Below are positions 46,120 through 60,500 of a stretch of 64,000 nucleotides of DNA, piece by piece. Both the position numbers and the translations under genes were made by a program. The stretch covers positions 11,465,431 to 11,529,430 of the forward strand of contig NC_088322.1 in NCBI RefSeq assembly GCF_910592395.1, written 5' to 3'. This DNA comes from Lineus longissimus (taxonomy: Eukaryota; Nemertea; Pilidiophora; Heteronemertea; Lineidae). The notes under the pieces are model-generated. The model worked only from the letters and a program-made list of their open reading frames with translations. It was not told where the DNA came from and made no database searches. The first letter of the stretch is position 1, and each line of letters begins with the position of its first letter.

Positions 46120-49100
46120 TATATAAATAAATAAGAATTTCACTTTATTTTATAGAATGTACAGTTACCTCAGAGATTGACAATTGCTGCTGACCTCAAC
46201 TATTTCTACATTTTCTCTTGGTTTATACACATTTTACAATCCACAGATATACACATAACAAGTTACAGAAAGAAAACCTCAGCTCAGTTTGACCAGAAAT
46301 TGATGCATTGGTACATTGTACCTTTTGTCGTTACATAATGATCCACTTAAAGAGATATCGGACTCGACTGCGTAAACCATGGAGAAGATTCTTGAAATAA
46401 GTTATACATGTAAGTCAGGTTTGTTTGAGTACAGTGTTTAACTGTGGGCCTCTAGTAATCAAAAATAACAAATATTTGCAGTTTTGTAAAATTGCAGCAT
46501 TTGCGTAGTTTGCGCAAATAAAAGGCATGCAAATATCTCTGATTTTACAGTACCAATCTGAGTACAGGTGATACATTAGAAGTGGCTGATCTTTAATATA
46601 ATTTGACAGCTATCTCAATTTTTCTTACTACAAATAAGCCACATGTATAAGATCTCTTCCACTACGAGGTATGTATGTACAAGATATGTTTTTTACAGTA
46701 CACATAAGCCTATGTAACTTCAGTAAAAATCATACAGAACTGATAGTATATGTACATACCTGACCTGACTTACATCAGCAATGAAATATTACTATCCAAT
46801 AAGGAAATAAATGGCTAAATTGCCTAAGCATTCATGTAGAACTTGAAAGGAATTACACTTACTAATCTACGCTCCACTTTTTACAAAATAACAACCAAAC
46901 TAATGCATGTATGGCGCTTTTGCATTTTCACTCTGGAATACAACAGGGACATCTCGGCACAGAAGTTATGGGGTCGAGGTACAGTTTAGTTTATAAGTAA
47001 GTTGACAGCCCTATTTCCCCGACATATCTCAGAATTAAACGTAATTAGCATTCTAATCACATGTTCCATTTTCTGAAGATCATCAGCAAAGAGATAAAAC
47101 TGGACCAATCTCTGGCAATCAGTTGCCCCAAAGGCTAACAACTGTCAATTAGAGAAACTTGTTAAAATCTTCAATAGGAGGTGCTGTATGAAAAGAAAAA
47201 ATCTTCTGACATAAATTAAAAATTTATCAAATGAAAATTAAGAAAGAAATTCCTATGCTGCGCTGTTAGAAAATGAAATCAATTTGGGAAAAGTATGATG
47301 AAGAGAACTGTGAAGTTGAAAATGAATTTTTTTGTAATCAGACGAACTGAAAAATGCATTTCATCATCAAATGAATAAAAATAAAGTTTTACAAAGAAAT
47401 AAAGGCTAAGTTTTTCCGTGAAAGAAACGAATAATTTTTTTGTAATCAGACGAACTGAAAAATGCATTTCTTCGTCAAATGAATAAAAATAAAGTTTTAC
47501 AAAGAAATAAAGGATAAGTTTTTCCGTGAAAGAAACGAATAGGACAAAATGAACAGTAAATAAACTAAATTAAAGTGAAACATGTAGTTGACATAAATCG
47601 AGAGTGACATTTTATTTCTTATATCTTTTGTTGAATGGAGTGGGAGGGGTCATTCTTGGTGACCAGGTATTTATTCGGCAAAGTTCCTTATATGAGAGAA
47701 CAAAATATTTGGGACAAATATGAAATGCAGCAAGCAGTTGTAAATATCTGAAAGTTTCTTTTGTGAAATGTAACAAAATTGCAGGGGCTACATGTACAGA
47801 GGGAAAACAATAAACAATCAAAAAATAAACAAACTGAAATAAACAAATCTAGGTTAATTTGTAAATGAATATATAACTGAAATAAGAGAAGGTAATCAAG
47901 GTGAAAATAAAAAATTTATGAAAATTAAGTTTTTGTTTTCTTACATACAGCACCTCCTATTGGCAACAACGTAAACAACAGTATCTATTTTACATAACAA
48001 CTCCCAGAATAGACTAGTTCATTTTTCAAATGCCTCAAAAACAATTGGTACATTACGTCCGAGGCTACATGCAAGTTTATAAAGTTAGAGGAGTCCCAGT
48101 CTAACTCAAGAATTTAACATGAAATGAATTCATTAATTTATTCACACATTTTCTTCCCAAACATAACTAAGGATACATCATGCACTAGGTACATCATGAT
48201 TTCAACCATTTCCATCCAAACCGCTTTCCTGTTACCGTGGCATTTGAATAATCACCATGGCAACCATTTCTAATTAGAAATTTAACAGATTCTGCCGAAG
48301 TTTGTAGCAGTAACAGACAATACTTTCCCTGGAGAAATTAAAATTTTACAACTTTCTGAACAAATAATTCTCAGAGGAGGGGCTAATACTACATCACAGT
48401 TAAACACGTCACAACCAGTTTAAGACAATTTTTTCCCCACTGGCGCTAATCAATGCAAAATATCTAGACACTGGCAAGAAATATCATCCTTTATTTTAAT
48501 TCTTTACAAGCCACCAATGCCAATTTTTTACCAACAATATCTGTCATGATATGTTTCATAAATTTCGGGATATTTTTCAAAATAATGTCTTCAAGAACTT
48601 GTTTTCTATTTTACAATATTTTTTTTGATGACCACATCAAATTTTAAGTTCCCGGATTTTGTTCAAAAACATTCCAAAATTAGATTGGCCCACACTGCCC
48701 CCCCACACTGTACACACTAGAATTCACAAATGCCCTCCCTGTGTTACATGAAAGGCCCCAAAGCTAATATAAAGATTCACAAATATCACAATCTAGGTGG
48801 CTACCTCATACTCTACTGTGATATGAAAATGGAAAGAAGTTTAAAGTTAAATTCCTACAACATTTCCTAAATTGCCTGAACAACAACCCCAACATATTCA
48901 TATAGGCAAGGCAAATTTGGCATCTTGAAATTGACCCTTTTTCATAATTTTTGGCTGATTAAAGAATATTCAAAGTGATGCTAAAGACGATTGGCTGAAA
49001 CTGTATCACATTATTTATTTTTGTGATGTCATTGGCTGATTTTGAAATCACATACAACTGTGATTGGTGTAGATATATCATCAGGTCCACAAGCCCCCAG

Positions 49101-49371
49101 ATCAGATTGGTGGCTTGGAATTGGTCGGATTTAGTCATATGACATACTGATCACTCTCCGATGGCTGGATATTTTGCAGCTTTTCTTAGTATTTTTTCTG
49201 CAAATTGTCACACTAGGCTATCTTTCGCCTGGATATTCAAGGTCAATTCCACCAAGTTTGCAGGTATTTTTACAGCCATTTTTTCACTTTTCAGGTATCA
49301 AGGTTATGATGGATGCAAAAGTAACATCAGCAAGCCCATGGAAAGGACCGCCACAAGATCAGCAACCTATG
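46120..49371 (-). other. Probable 3' UTR of the hyccin gene
   Basis: AT-rich, with no conserved ORF between the hyccin stop at 49372 and a cluster of AATAAA signals on the minus strand. The most distal is at 46144-46149; others near 47611, 48130 and 48490 could be used instead. A ~107-base tandem duplication lies inside at 47322-47540. The extent is inferred, not observed. Confidence 0.45.
47322..47540. repeat. Two-copy ~107-bp tandem duplication
   Basis: Copies at about 47322-47428 and 47429-47540 both contain TTTTTTTGTAATCAGACGAA, AAATGAATAAAAATAAAG and TTTTTCCGTGAAAGAAACGA. They differ at a handful of bases. Confidence 0.9.
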
Positions 49372-52300
49372 TTATACCTCTGTATTCAAGGGTAAATTAT
49401 TTTGCCTTTGTCCCCGGAAATGTCCTGAAGATGATGAACTCATTGAACGATTCGCCTGGTCCTCGTTTGCGTCCGAATCTGAGTCTGACCGCGCCCAACC
49501 GACATCATTTGTCTTCGAGTACGATTTCAATTCTACATTATCAATATGCGTCTTAACCTGACCCTGTATAATTGAGACAGACATTTTCTTTTTCTCCGGC
49601 TCTGAGTCGCCGTTTAAAGACATGTTCAACGTCACATGCGGTTTTACATCAGAGTCCCGTCTTTTCGCCTTATCAGTCTTTTTCAAAACAGATTTGATGC
49701 TAATTTTGGCTCCCGACGTCGACTTTGGTCTTTCGGTGACTTCCACTTTCTGACCGCCACGCTCGCCCGGCATGGTCGTTTCAAAAACATCTTCAGACAT
49801 GATAACAGATGGTGCCACGCAGTTAGTGTAACTCTCCTCGCCCTCATCTGATACGACAGGTATATCATCTGAAGAAAAATAATTTTGGTTAACATTTACC
49901 AAACACTGAACAATTTTCTCACCTAATGAGCTGGGATTTTACCTTTTCAGTCATGTGAATGCTTAGAATTCTTGATTTTAAAAACACCAACAAAGCCTCC
50001 GCCTTATAGCGTTGCCAAGCAGTTATGTCACTTGGTGATGTCCTAACTATAGTTGTCAAGCAGCAAAAATTAGTGTAAATATGGCTCGAAGTCAAGGTTG
50101 ACATCGAAGAAGTCCAGGATGTGCCCGAGAAATGTTAAAGTTTTTTCTATAGCCCTTTATTCAACATGGCCACTAAGTAACTTACATAAAAACGAAGCGA
50201 ATAATATCATTCAACCAACCTGGGAGCTTCTTTGCTCTGAACGATGCATTAGTGATGGCCGCTTTTGTGAATGATGACGTCGTTGCCGACGGCGATATTG
50301 CTATGCTGATTCCCATTGGTCCATCACTAGGCTCACCACCCGGACTGTAATGCATTGAGTTGCGGATTGCATTGGTAACCTAGGCGACAAGAAAACAAAT
50401 TAAGTATCAAAGCCAGGAGAATTTGCACAAGGACAATTTGGGATGATTTGACATTTTGTTGACAATTCAGGGCTCATAAAACAAGATATTCATAATGGCT
50501 TGGGAAACCTTGGCGCCGAAGAGTAATCAGACATTAATTTGATGAAAATTGACTTAATATAGAGTATATCTATATCGATTTACACAACAACAATGTTGAT
50601 ATTCATATTCATTGTGTATTTTATACACAACTGAAAAATCTCCAACCTGGCGTCTGTCTTTAAGGTACAAGCAGACTCAAGCTTGAAAGGGTTAAACTGC
50701 CCTTCAAATCAATGAACCACATCGTTTGCAGGAAGCTGTGCAGAAGACAGATAAGCCCCCATGTCACTCAAACACCGACAGACAATCAACAACGCTGGCC
50801 GTTCTCACTTGCTGCTGCCCCCCTGGGAAATCAGAAAGGCTCTTTCACCTATTGGGCGGCACAGCTGACTTCAGGAAGATGTTGTTCATGGAGCCAAGAT
50901 TTGCAAGAATTACCACACGGACAGACAAGGAGTCACCATCAGGAACATTTGTGTCAAGATATTGGGCGTAAAAGTTTTCTGGTTCCAACTAAACCAAATC
51001 AGGAAACGAGACAGCTATTCCATCATTCGAACTGCACCCCCTTCGTAAAGTGCATTTGAAAACCACTGATCAGAATTTCAATGCCCTATGAAGAGAATTT
51101 GAGATTGCCCTAAATTTTCTCCAAGTTTCCCTGTATTTTGATAATGTGTCAACAAAACAATGTTTGCAATGATTTTTAATACTCACCAGTAAAACATCTG
51201 ATAAGAGTTCATAGGACGCCCGTTTGTGGATGGCCTCCAAGGCAAGGGTGCCCATACCGGGATGAGTATTATACCTGAAGGTTGAGGAAGAACAAAATAG
51301 TTCATTTGTTGTATCAATGGCTTAGTAATAATGTGTATACATGTTGGTCCACTTATTGTTCTTTTCAAGAGATTCAAGTAGAGCAATAAGACAATGGATG
51401 GACTAGGGTATACGTCAAAACTCGGGACAAAATTGACCTCACGACTCTGTCACAACAATTCAATACCCTAGTGACAGGCATCACCATGTAGCGTTGGCCA
51501 TTGTTTGCTGATACCCTACTGTTGCAGACTTAGATTATTTGTGGTGACGCGTTTGTAAGGCAGCTCACGGTTCAACAAATTTTCACCATTTCCTGTAAGT
51601 TCCTGACAACATTTTTCACTCACATGATATAATAAATGCTAGAAGCCATCTCCAACATTAGGTGACGATTGACCATGACCCGTGGCTCCACCGCAAATGA
51701 CACGCCTCGCTTTGATGACCAACTCCGCCGAGAACCGGGGACATCATTGCTTGGAATGCCGAGACCATCGAAACCAGACTTGACGATACTGCAACGAGAA
51801 GAGCAAAATCTCATAAAAAATATATTGAAACTAGTTCTTTGGTACCAAACAGAGTTTTCAAATTGAAAAAAGTTGCCATTAGACTATGGGTTATTAGACA
51901 CTCCTAACCTTGGTGCATGATATGATATTCACCTGACAACCGAACTGTACCGAAAATCTCTTTCTTCGCCATAACCCATAATATACCAAAAGAGGTGCCT
52001 ACTGATAAGGAAAACTGATGATGCGCCCATTTTTAAGTAAAACATTAGCACAACTATACTTTATTAGACGCAATAAAGTATGAATCAAATCATTGGGGAG
52101 AAATCTGTCTTCATCCAATCATTTCGATGTCGACATTTTCGATCTTGTGGGAATCTTTGCACTAAACCATGATAAAGCATTGCTAACGACGCTGGAGCCG
52201 AGATGATACCAAGACCTAACCCTTGAGTGGTGGGTTATTAAAGGAGGAGTTTTGCCCCTTAAAGGAGGACTAGACAAGAGCTTGGGTCGTTGTCAAGTGA

Positions 52301-55300
52301 CTACACAGCACAGTCAGGGACAACCAATCAATCCCTAATTCAATCAGTGTCCATTATCATACCTTCTAATCACCACCTCTTACAACAAAATGACCTCATT
52401 AACCTCATTATTAATTAGCAAATCTAAATAAAGCAACACAACTAATTAGCTTTAAACCATTTTGGTTGAAGTCTGTGCATCCATGGACATGAATTCATGA
52501 TAATTACGCATCCTGCGTTCTAGCGATTCATAAGCCTTTTGAAATCTTGAATGGGTGTGTCGAAATCGTCGAGACAGCCAAGCTGACAGGTTTCCCGTTG
52601 AATGGTCAACGACTAGCGCCATTAGCCGCCATTTTGAAAGATACGGAAGCTGGTTATCCTGTTTCTTACGGGTCTTTGGGCAAATTTGACATAGACGTCA
52701 TAATGAGCCCTGGATCAACAGAACGGCACAAAACCTGGTGATTTTTTATACAGTTTTTTCAGATGATAACTAGGTGGTTCTTTCAGAAAAGCGTTATGGA
52801 GCCCAAAACTGTTCAAGTAGAATGCATTATTATATTTTTTTCCATCTGGCCAGAAGTAACTGGGGCTTCTCATAAAACTGTACTTTAACTCTTATGGCGT
52901 GAGGACAATCTTTTTAGCTTTGGTTACCCGAGGTCTCATGGTGTCCCCCCTGGATGTCATCGCCTAAGATTGATGCCCACTGTACCCATCAATCACAAAC
53001 AGGGATCAGACAGATGCACTGACATTCCAAAATATCACTTCAAATTCTATAGCCCTGTCGAAACTGTCACCAACATTGAAACGCACTGTAATCACGCCAT
53101 TCAATATAGTCCACCAATAGGACATTCATGGCTTAGAAATCTTGCCTCAAATTATGCGCCAACCCGACAAAATTCTTTTCCAATGCATTCATTTCGGTCC
53201 AGGTCGTCGCCATGACGACGGCGGACAACGCAGCTGGTTGCAAATCTCAGCACTGATGATTTGATAATCAGAAGCGGGAGACTGTATGCGTGCATAGATG
53301 AGCTCGTCCATGCGCATAATCGAACGTTTTGTGCAATGGCAGATCACTGCCATTGGACCGCTGGGATTATTATCCGCAGATATGGAAATTTAACTCTTTA
53401 ACTTTGCAGACGGTAACATTTACGTGAAAGTGCTCGACCTTTTGTTCTCTAAAGGCAATTTTTGATTGACATATTTAAAAAAGGTTACTTTTTGCCAAGT
53501 TTGAAATTGACATCTCAAAGGTGCATTTTTATAGATTAGTCTTCAATCCAACTGAGAGCTCTAATCTGTAGGCCTCTGTGTCAACAAAACGTCTTTAATT
53601 CTTAGCACAAGAAGTTTTTGAAAATTTTAGTTCGACGAAATAACCTAACTTACCTCGTAATAACGCTACACATCGTCTGGTGAGAATTCGTCGACAACTT
53701 TGCGATGCTCGCGTTGTAACAGTTTAACACGTAGGTGAGGACTGTTAGCCTATTGGACGCCTTCATCCGTTCGATATGCGTAAACGGCCCGTGCGTAATA
53801 ATTTGGATCTCCGACTGGTCATGGCGAGAGAGCGCTGACTCGGTGAGCGAGAGAGGCGCCGAACTGTATGGCTGCAATGAGAAAAACACAAGAAATTATG
53901 AAAATGTGCACATCTAGTTTCTAAAACCAGCAGCGGCACAAGCTCCATTGAGTAAAATCACAACAGCCTTATGTGTTACTCCCAAAGGCCTAACAATTTG
54001 TGTTAGCCTCAGGCATGTCAGGGGAAAAGGCAATTGATCACCCAGTCAAGTTTTGGCAATCCATAAACATAAGATTCAAGCGAGAACTGCTTCACACTTG
54101 GGCAAAATATCACATTTTCACAGTTGTATAGCGTACGGATAAGTCACCTGGGTGATTGCATAATGGTCTTAATGACTCAGAAAGGTCATTGATTCCTAAA
54201 AAGTGATTTTATTATCAAATAAAGCGACCTCCCGGTGGTGCCATTTTAAAACGTGTAGCACGAGCGAGCGTTATTCTGCCACAAAAAGACATCTCCATCC
54301 CAAGTCGATATCTTATTATCTAATGCACCAATAACATAATGGACCCTCCGCAAAGAAGTAGTCTCGACACCGCTATTGTGCGTGTAAAAGGGCACGCATT
54401 GTCCAAGACTATTTTTGAATCTTTGCTGGACCTCAAACAGCAAACACAAAGGGATGGTCTCACCCCAACTTGGTTGACTTCCACCATATTGATATAGTGC
54501 AAACAGCCCTAGGTTTAAGTTCACCTCAGGGTGAGACCAACACCCATATATCCATCAGAATAGAATTATCTTTTTTCATCTTCTAGCTATCCCTTCTTGC
54601 AGCTCCTAAGGATTTTTGACATTTTATATTCAGGCATCTTGCTGGTATTATCTAGTTTTGTGCCAGAGTTTTGTCCGCAGGTGCATTGTCTGTACTCAAA
54701 GATGCGACAATGTCCTAACGTTGGGATAGAGATGTAATAACCCTAATGGCATTGTATTTCAAGATGAGCGCACATTTTTTACAGGTTTTGGCAAGATCAA
54801 AAAGCAAAGTTTGTCGACAATGTGTATTTCTCGTTCAGCCGCATCAAAAATGAGATTCATTTCCTGACGTTTGCTCGAACATGCAGAAGGTAGAAGTTCA
54901 TTTACAACTTATTTTCTGTAATTTGATAGCGATATTCCAGCTACAGCAAAATTATCATAAAAATCTGAATTATTTTACAGATTTTTTGTGTCAGGAATAG
55001 TGATGTGGACTAAATTGGTGAGCCTTTTATTTTTATGGCTTCAGCAAATATTTTTATTGGAATAACCAACAGAAAAGTCATTATTTGCCCAAAATCCTGA
55101 ACATTTCGTTTATCTTATTAATTTTCGTGACTATGCGATGATGTGAAAAAATAAAAAATTTCTCTGGTTGAAAAGTCAAAGATAGTTTCCTCTATCTGAA
55201 AGCTACTGCATTTAAGGCTCAATTTTATCAGTATAAGAAGAGTTTTCTACCAAGAAAAATCTCAAAAGTATTTTTTTACATTTTTTAACAAGAGGCACTG

Positions 55301-57576
55301 CCTCTAGAACCCCCATCACTTAATGGTTTGGCATTATGTCCAGATAAAGAACAAAATGTTTAATCATCTTTTGCAGAAAAGTTGATCATATCCTCTTGAA
55401 TCAGAAACTTCATAATCCACATTTCTAAAAAAATCTCCTTCCATTGTGTAAGCCAACACTAAATACGAAGGCACTCTCTCATTTTCTAACGTTTTGAATA
55501 ACAATCGAGAAAATACCATTCTCTAATTTTAAAATGACAGGTTATGATTCGAACATGATACCTGGGATTTATTTCTGTTATCAAACGCTCGCACATGGCC
55601 CAACCTGCGATTATGGGATGGACTCGACTGGAAAGTTCAGTGCGGTAGTGTAGTAGGAGAGAGCTCAGCTTGTGTCCAGCATGATGGGGTTTGAATCCTT
55701 TGCCCAACTTGTGATTAATCTGGACTTGGTTGGAGAGTTGGTGTGATGGTGTAGTCAGAGAGAGTCAACTTGGTTGGAGAGTTGATGTGGTGGTGTAGTC
55801 AGAGAGAGCTCAGCTTTTGACCAGCATGATGGGTATCAATTCCCAGGCTAACCTGAACTTGGTTGGAGAGTTCACTGAGATGGTGTGGTGGGGAGAAAGC
55901 TGGAGTACTCACAGCATGTTCGGCTTCAAACCCCTGGCTAACCTCTAGCCGAAGTTGTGACGAGCAGACTGTGGTTCAATTCCTTGAATAATTCAGTCTC
56001 CCCCTGACGCCATCAACCAGCGAAGGGTCAGCATGGCCTAATCCATTTACAAACGGGGGTGTCAGGTAGACGTGGCTGTCTATCTGGTACTTAAGCTTCC
56101 CTAATGCTTCGGACATAAGAGTACCAGCTACTAATTATTGTGAAAAACAACGACAGAGGGCCAATTATCCTCCTGTGACATGCCCATATTCTGCTGCAAC
56201 GTGCCATGCCCTCTGGCACAACGCTATTATCCCCAGCGACAAAGCCGGACCAGGACTGAAATCTGAGGCGACCATTTGTCAAATGACGCATATAGACTCA
56301 GAACGTCGTAGCGAAAAAGATCAAAACAATTTTGATGTTGAAACGCTAATATCCTCAGGCTACGATTGATTTTTACGAATCCAACTTGATAAACTGGGTG
56401 TGGTCGTATTTTAATCCAAATGTAGCTAGATTTATCAAACTCCATGGATTTTATTTTGTTGGAACAATGGAATTAGATTTGAAGATTTGTTGCAGATCTC
56501 TAATTTGGGGGGAGCTTAAGCTCAGAGAGTTCAATTCAAATTTAAATCCAAATCTGTTTCGTTAGGGAAAGTTGATAGAAAAAGTTAGACAGAGCAAACT
56601 ACACAAGGCAAATCAAAGAAAGAAGAACAGTTCTGAAAAGTGAAAGGAAATTTAACATTTCTTACAGTGGATAGTTTATTTAAGGACACTATGTTTATGT
56701 GCTACTTGTTAAAATCACTCATCACTTTTATGAATCGGCGGGAAGTTATGGTTATTTTCTAGCAAACAGCACACTGTGTACCTTATCCGACTTGGATGAT
56801 TTTGAGCTGCGCCGGCCATTTTTAATATTGCAACTAAAACTAGTGTGAAATAAGCCCTGAGGAAGAAAAATAAAACGCAGAAACCGTTTCAAAATCGGTC
56901 TTAAATGAAACGTGTCATACATGTACATGAAAACACCCCAGAAAGAATTCAGATATCAATTTGACGAACATGAGGTAATTTGAGCTATAGTCTGAATGAT
57001 TCATGACAACAAAAGCTAAATACTTGTTCTGGGTCATGTTCTGGGTCATGTTCTGGGTCATGTTCGACACCCTTTATCGATGTTAAATTGACCAAAGCCT
57101 TATATATATTTTGACATGCTTGTAAGGATTTCTGTATAATTGAATCACGCCCAATATGTCCGATTCGCTGCACATTGCCACAAAGGACGAAAACTTACAA
57201 GAGTGGAACTCGTGCCAGATTAACCAGATCAGTGATGCTCGAAAAGATTCGGAAAGATTCGGAAAACTCGGGTGATTGGGTATTCCTGTCTCGGATAACA
57301 GGGTCATGGAGAATGATTTTAATCTCTTACGTATTTGAAAGAAATTTGATACAATTCCTTGCATTAAAAGCCCCAACAAAATAGATTGTGATGATAGCTT
57401 CAAGCTTTCGTAAAGTTTGGATGACAAATATGTTTGCGCATGTGACAAATCGTCTTGAGTTGTCCACCAACAGAGGAATGAAAGTTACAACTCACCTCAT
57501 GGTAAACTGAAGGCTTGGACAGCAATGGAATGGTACATGACTTAATCTTTGGACTCCCATCTGGGTTGACAAGCTC
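49372..57576 (-). CDS. HYCC: Hyccin (FAM126), last six exons, 402 residues (5' end missing)
   Basis: Hyccin is the subunit that with TTC7 and EFR3 stabilises PI4KA at the plasma membrane, supporting PI4P synthesis; loss of human HYCC1 causes hypomyelination. Exons (5' to 3'): 57576-57496, 53871-53654, 51788-51624, 51274-51187, 50379-50220, 49868-49372. All junctions are GT/AG and phases match, giving 1209 bases in frame to the stop. Family marks: CTIPLLSKPSVYHE at the end of the first visible exon, SLTESALSRH in the next, then NRLTVLTYVLNCYNASI, a helical stretch MVNRHLMLEMASSIYYIM, and LLVTNAIRNS. The last exon is a low-complexity Ser/Lys/Asp-rich tail with SMSSSSSGH, as in relatives. About 115 N-terminal residues expected from human length (~520) are missing and should lie right of 57576; I did not recognise them up to 64000. 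HYCC1 and HYCC2 cannot be told apart; an invertebrate would normally have one. Confidence 0.9.
55610..55960. repeat. Tandem SINE-like units (about four)
   Basis: Units of up to ~100 bases share GACTTGGTTGGAGAGTT, GTGGTGTAGTCAGAGAGAG, CTCAGCTTTTGACCAGCATG and TATCAATTCCCAGGCTAACC. GTGGTGTAGTC resembles a pol III A box and GGGTTTGAATCC (unit 1) a B box, suggesting tRNA-derived units. The second unit is truncated. Confidence 0.6.
57024..57065. repeat. 12-bp microsatellite, 3.5 copies
   Basis: TGTTCTGGGTCA repeats three times and starts a fourth. Being a multiple of three it gives an EHDP repeat on the minus strand, but it lies within the hyccin intron. Confidence 0.95.
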
Positions 57577-60500
57577 CTAAAAATAGAACACAGAAACAGA
57601 TTTTAGACATTAGTTCTTTCAAAAATAGACCCTCGAAAAGTTGGCAGTTTGCAGAATCTCACAAAGTTTTGAGAAGTACCTAGATATAAACGGATCTGAT
57701 TACCTAATGTAACAAGAACAACATTTGAAAGACTTTACTATCTACACTATCTTAGTATCTACACTATACTACTTCAGAACAGCAGACACTGTCAACAGCG
57801 CCAAGGCCAGACCAACAGAGACAGAACAGTTTGCGAGATCATTCACAACACTGACCACAATTCTGATTAAACAACCAATCAAATTAGTGGGCAAACACGG
57901 TATCGCATAGTCCACGCACTCTCTGTGATTAGCGAAGTAGTTTTCATGGTAGACTGTAAACATGGAAATGTTGGCGTGTCATTTACGCATGCGTTTTCAG
58001 ATAATCGTCATAAAAAGATAAAAGGTAAAAGCAAAATCTAATTGAAAGTACTGTTTCAGGATAGTGAAATAAAAACCTTCATTTATAAAGGTATGCTAAA
58101 ATAAGCCAACGAATCCGCAAAATGACAATTAAAATGGTCCAAAATATTTCCGAGTTTTAACAGTAGCTGACTTTTGTAAAGCCAAAACTATCCGAGGAAA
58201 TGTCAACAACTTAAACGCTCCAAAACTCCCTGTATCATCATGCCTTAGTGTCGTCTCCTTCCACTCCTGAGTTCACCTCCTTATTCCTCGTTGCCTAGGT
58301 GTCTCTATCGTTGTCTTATTTCCTAAAACCAGTATCTATCAACACTCTTGCTTGCGCATCCTTACAAATCGCGACACCTGCGTCTACCAAACGTATCCAC
58401 AGTGTCTTCATCCTTAGTCTGTAGCTCATGTTTCTTGAAGTTTAGTCTTTATTTTATCATTACCAGCAGAGGTGATCGCCTGCATCAAACATAACTCTCA
58501 ATGCCTGTGTCAACCCTGAACTCCAGCCACATGTGTCAATGTCCCCACATCAGTGTTACAACTGCTGACACCTGTCACTCCAATCACCTGTAACAACCTC
58601 CTGTCCTCCAGCTGCCTGTGTCAATGTCCCCACATCAGTGGTACAACTGCTGATACTTGTATAAAACTACCAGCAATCATCCACTGATGGAGGGCTACGA
58701 CAAAATCATCATCCAAGGTGGTGCCAGCAACATCCAATTTCGGTTCAATCCTGCATGTAGTGTAACTCCTAATGCCTGTGAATGAAACTTATGCCTGCAG
58801 GGAACGCAAAACGTTCTATTTAAATCCTAGTTGCTATCAAGCTTTCGATAAAAGTAAACTGCAAATACCTTTTTAGCTACCTTTACTAATTAGGCCTAAT
58901 ATAACACGGCTGATTTTCTCTGACTACATTCCATAACAGCCAGCTTCCAAATTATTTCACCTTAAAACCGCTCCCATCTTGGCTAAAAAAACCATTATGC
59001 TCTGCCGTAAATACCAGTTTCTGCGGTAAACAATGCTTCTTTCTTCCAAGCTAAAGATCAAGGAACCCTTGCGATTGCTCTTTCTACAAAGTTCTACCAC
59101 TAAAAGCAGAGTCAGAATCCTAATGGAATTATGGTGGGACAAAGACTTCTCCAATCTCCATGCTATCAATTAGGGGAGACAGAAAGATATGACTCCGCCA
59201 CAGCCATTTTGTCTACAAGGCAGGGTTGGTCTATAATATGGTATTCTCTGCCAGTGACGAATGGATTATTATACAAAGCATTGTGGGTATTTGGCTTCAA
59301 AGTCGGTGCATGATGTGGAAATAATACAAGATGTACTATAACATAGATTAGGTTGTACCACTTCCAGCGAGAACTATGAAGGTGATATGGTTCATCTTAA
59401 AGCATTGTGGGCATTTTGACTTCAAACATCAGCGCACAATGATGGTGTATTATATTAGACATATCACGACTTACCATAAACACGGATCACGATGCACCAC
59501 AAACTAAGAAGAGTTTGTTTGATGATGAGACAGATTATGTCTGAGAAATATTGTGTTGCCGATAATCTGTTTGAAAGTGATCTGCAAACACATCTGAACG
59601 ATTATTTGTAACTTTGTGAAACATCAGACCCTTGAAATGGACACGTTCGCCCAATTCTTGCTCACGGTAAGCCGGATTATGACTCGGACTCAGTCACATT
59701 TCACGCCTTTTTAATCACAGAAGTTTTGATAAGTCTCATTGGGGCGGACAAGTTTTATTCGACCAAGAACAAGTAACAGAGCCCTGAGGTTCAAAAGCTG
59801 TGCAAAAATATGATTTCTCAGGCACTTTTTCTGCCGAGTTTTGTGGCAACGACAGATTATCTTCTTTGAAAATTGATGGATATTGATATACCCATGACAT
59901 CCGAATCTACATAGCTATGAAATGATAGGGCCTAAGGTAGCCTAAACCTGTTTCTACAGATATAGCTGACTGCTAACTTACTAATTTTTCGTCGACAACA
60001 ATTTTTTGAGAAATTCCAAGAACCACATTGGTGTCGTGTATTATCTTCTCAAAGTAACAATCTACCACCATGACGAGTGAATCTGACTATCACTTTATAT
60101 GAATACTATGACAGAGAAATAGTTCATACAACAAATCATATCATTTCAAGACACAAAAAAAGATCATGTCCATCAATTCTACCGTGCTGAAGAAAAAAAT
60201 CACGCTTCATCATCTCCTAAAATAGCTACCGCATAATGTCCTTATGACTAATCTTTTTACGAGACAACGGACCATGCATGCAGAGAATAGGATGATACTC
60301 CGCACTCGACAATTTATGCGCCAATGCTTAAATTTTCATATTTTATAATACACCAATCCCCTTACCCAGCCGCTGACCTCCTAATCCACTCACGTGGAAC
60401 AAGAAATCGCATTTCCAAGAATTTGTGTTTTTTACGCCAAATTTTCTTTTGAGAAATTCTTGAGGCAGATGTTTCTTTACTGAAGTACAAGAAAAGTCGC

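Larger units (their letters stand above)
53872..57495 (-). other. Hyccin intron, 3.6 kb
   Basis: Lies between the exons ending YHE and beginning PYSS. It holds the SINE-like array at 55610-55960. A 92-codon ORF at 54246-54524 has no splice sites in phase with hyccin and is not proposed as an exon. A short inverted pair (GGTCTCACCC and GGGTGAGACC) sits at about 54453 and 54528. Confidence 0.7.

Noticed and set aside
54246-54524. 92-codon minus-strand ORF in the hyccin intron as an extra exon
   Set aside because: The flanking hyccin exons already join in phase and match the family without it, and no good acceptor/donor pair surrounds it.
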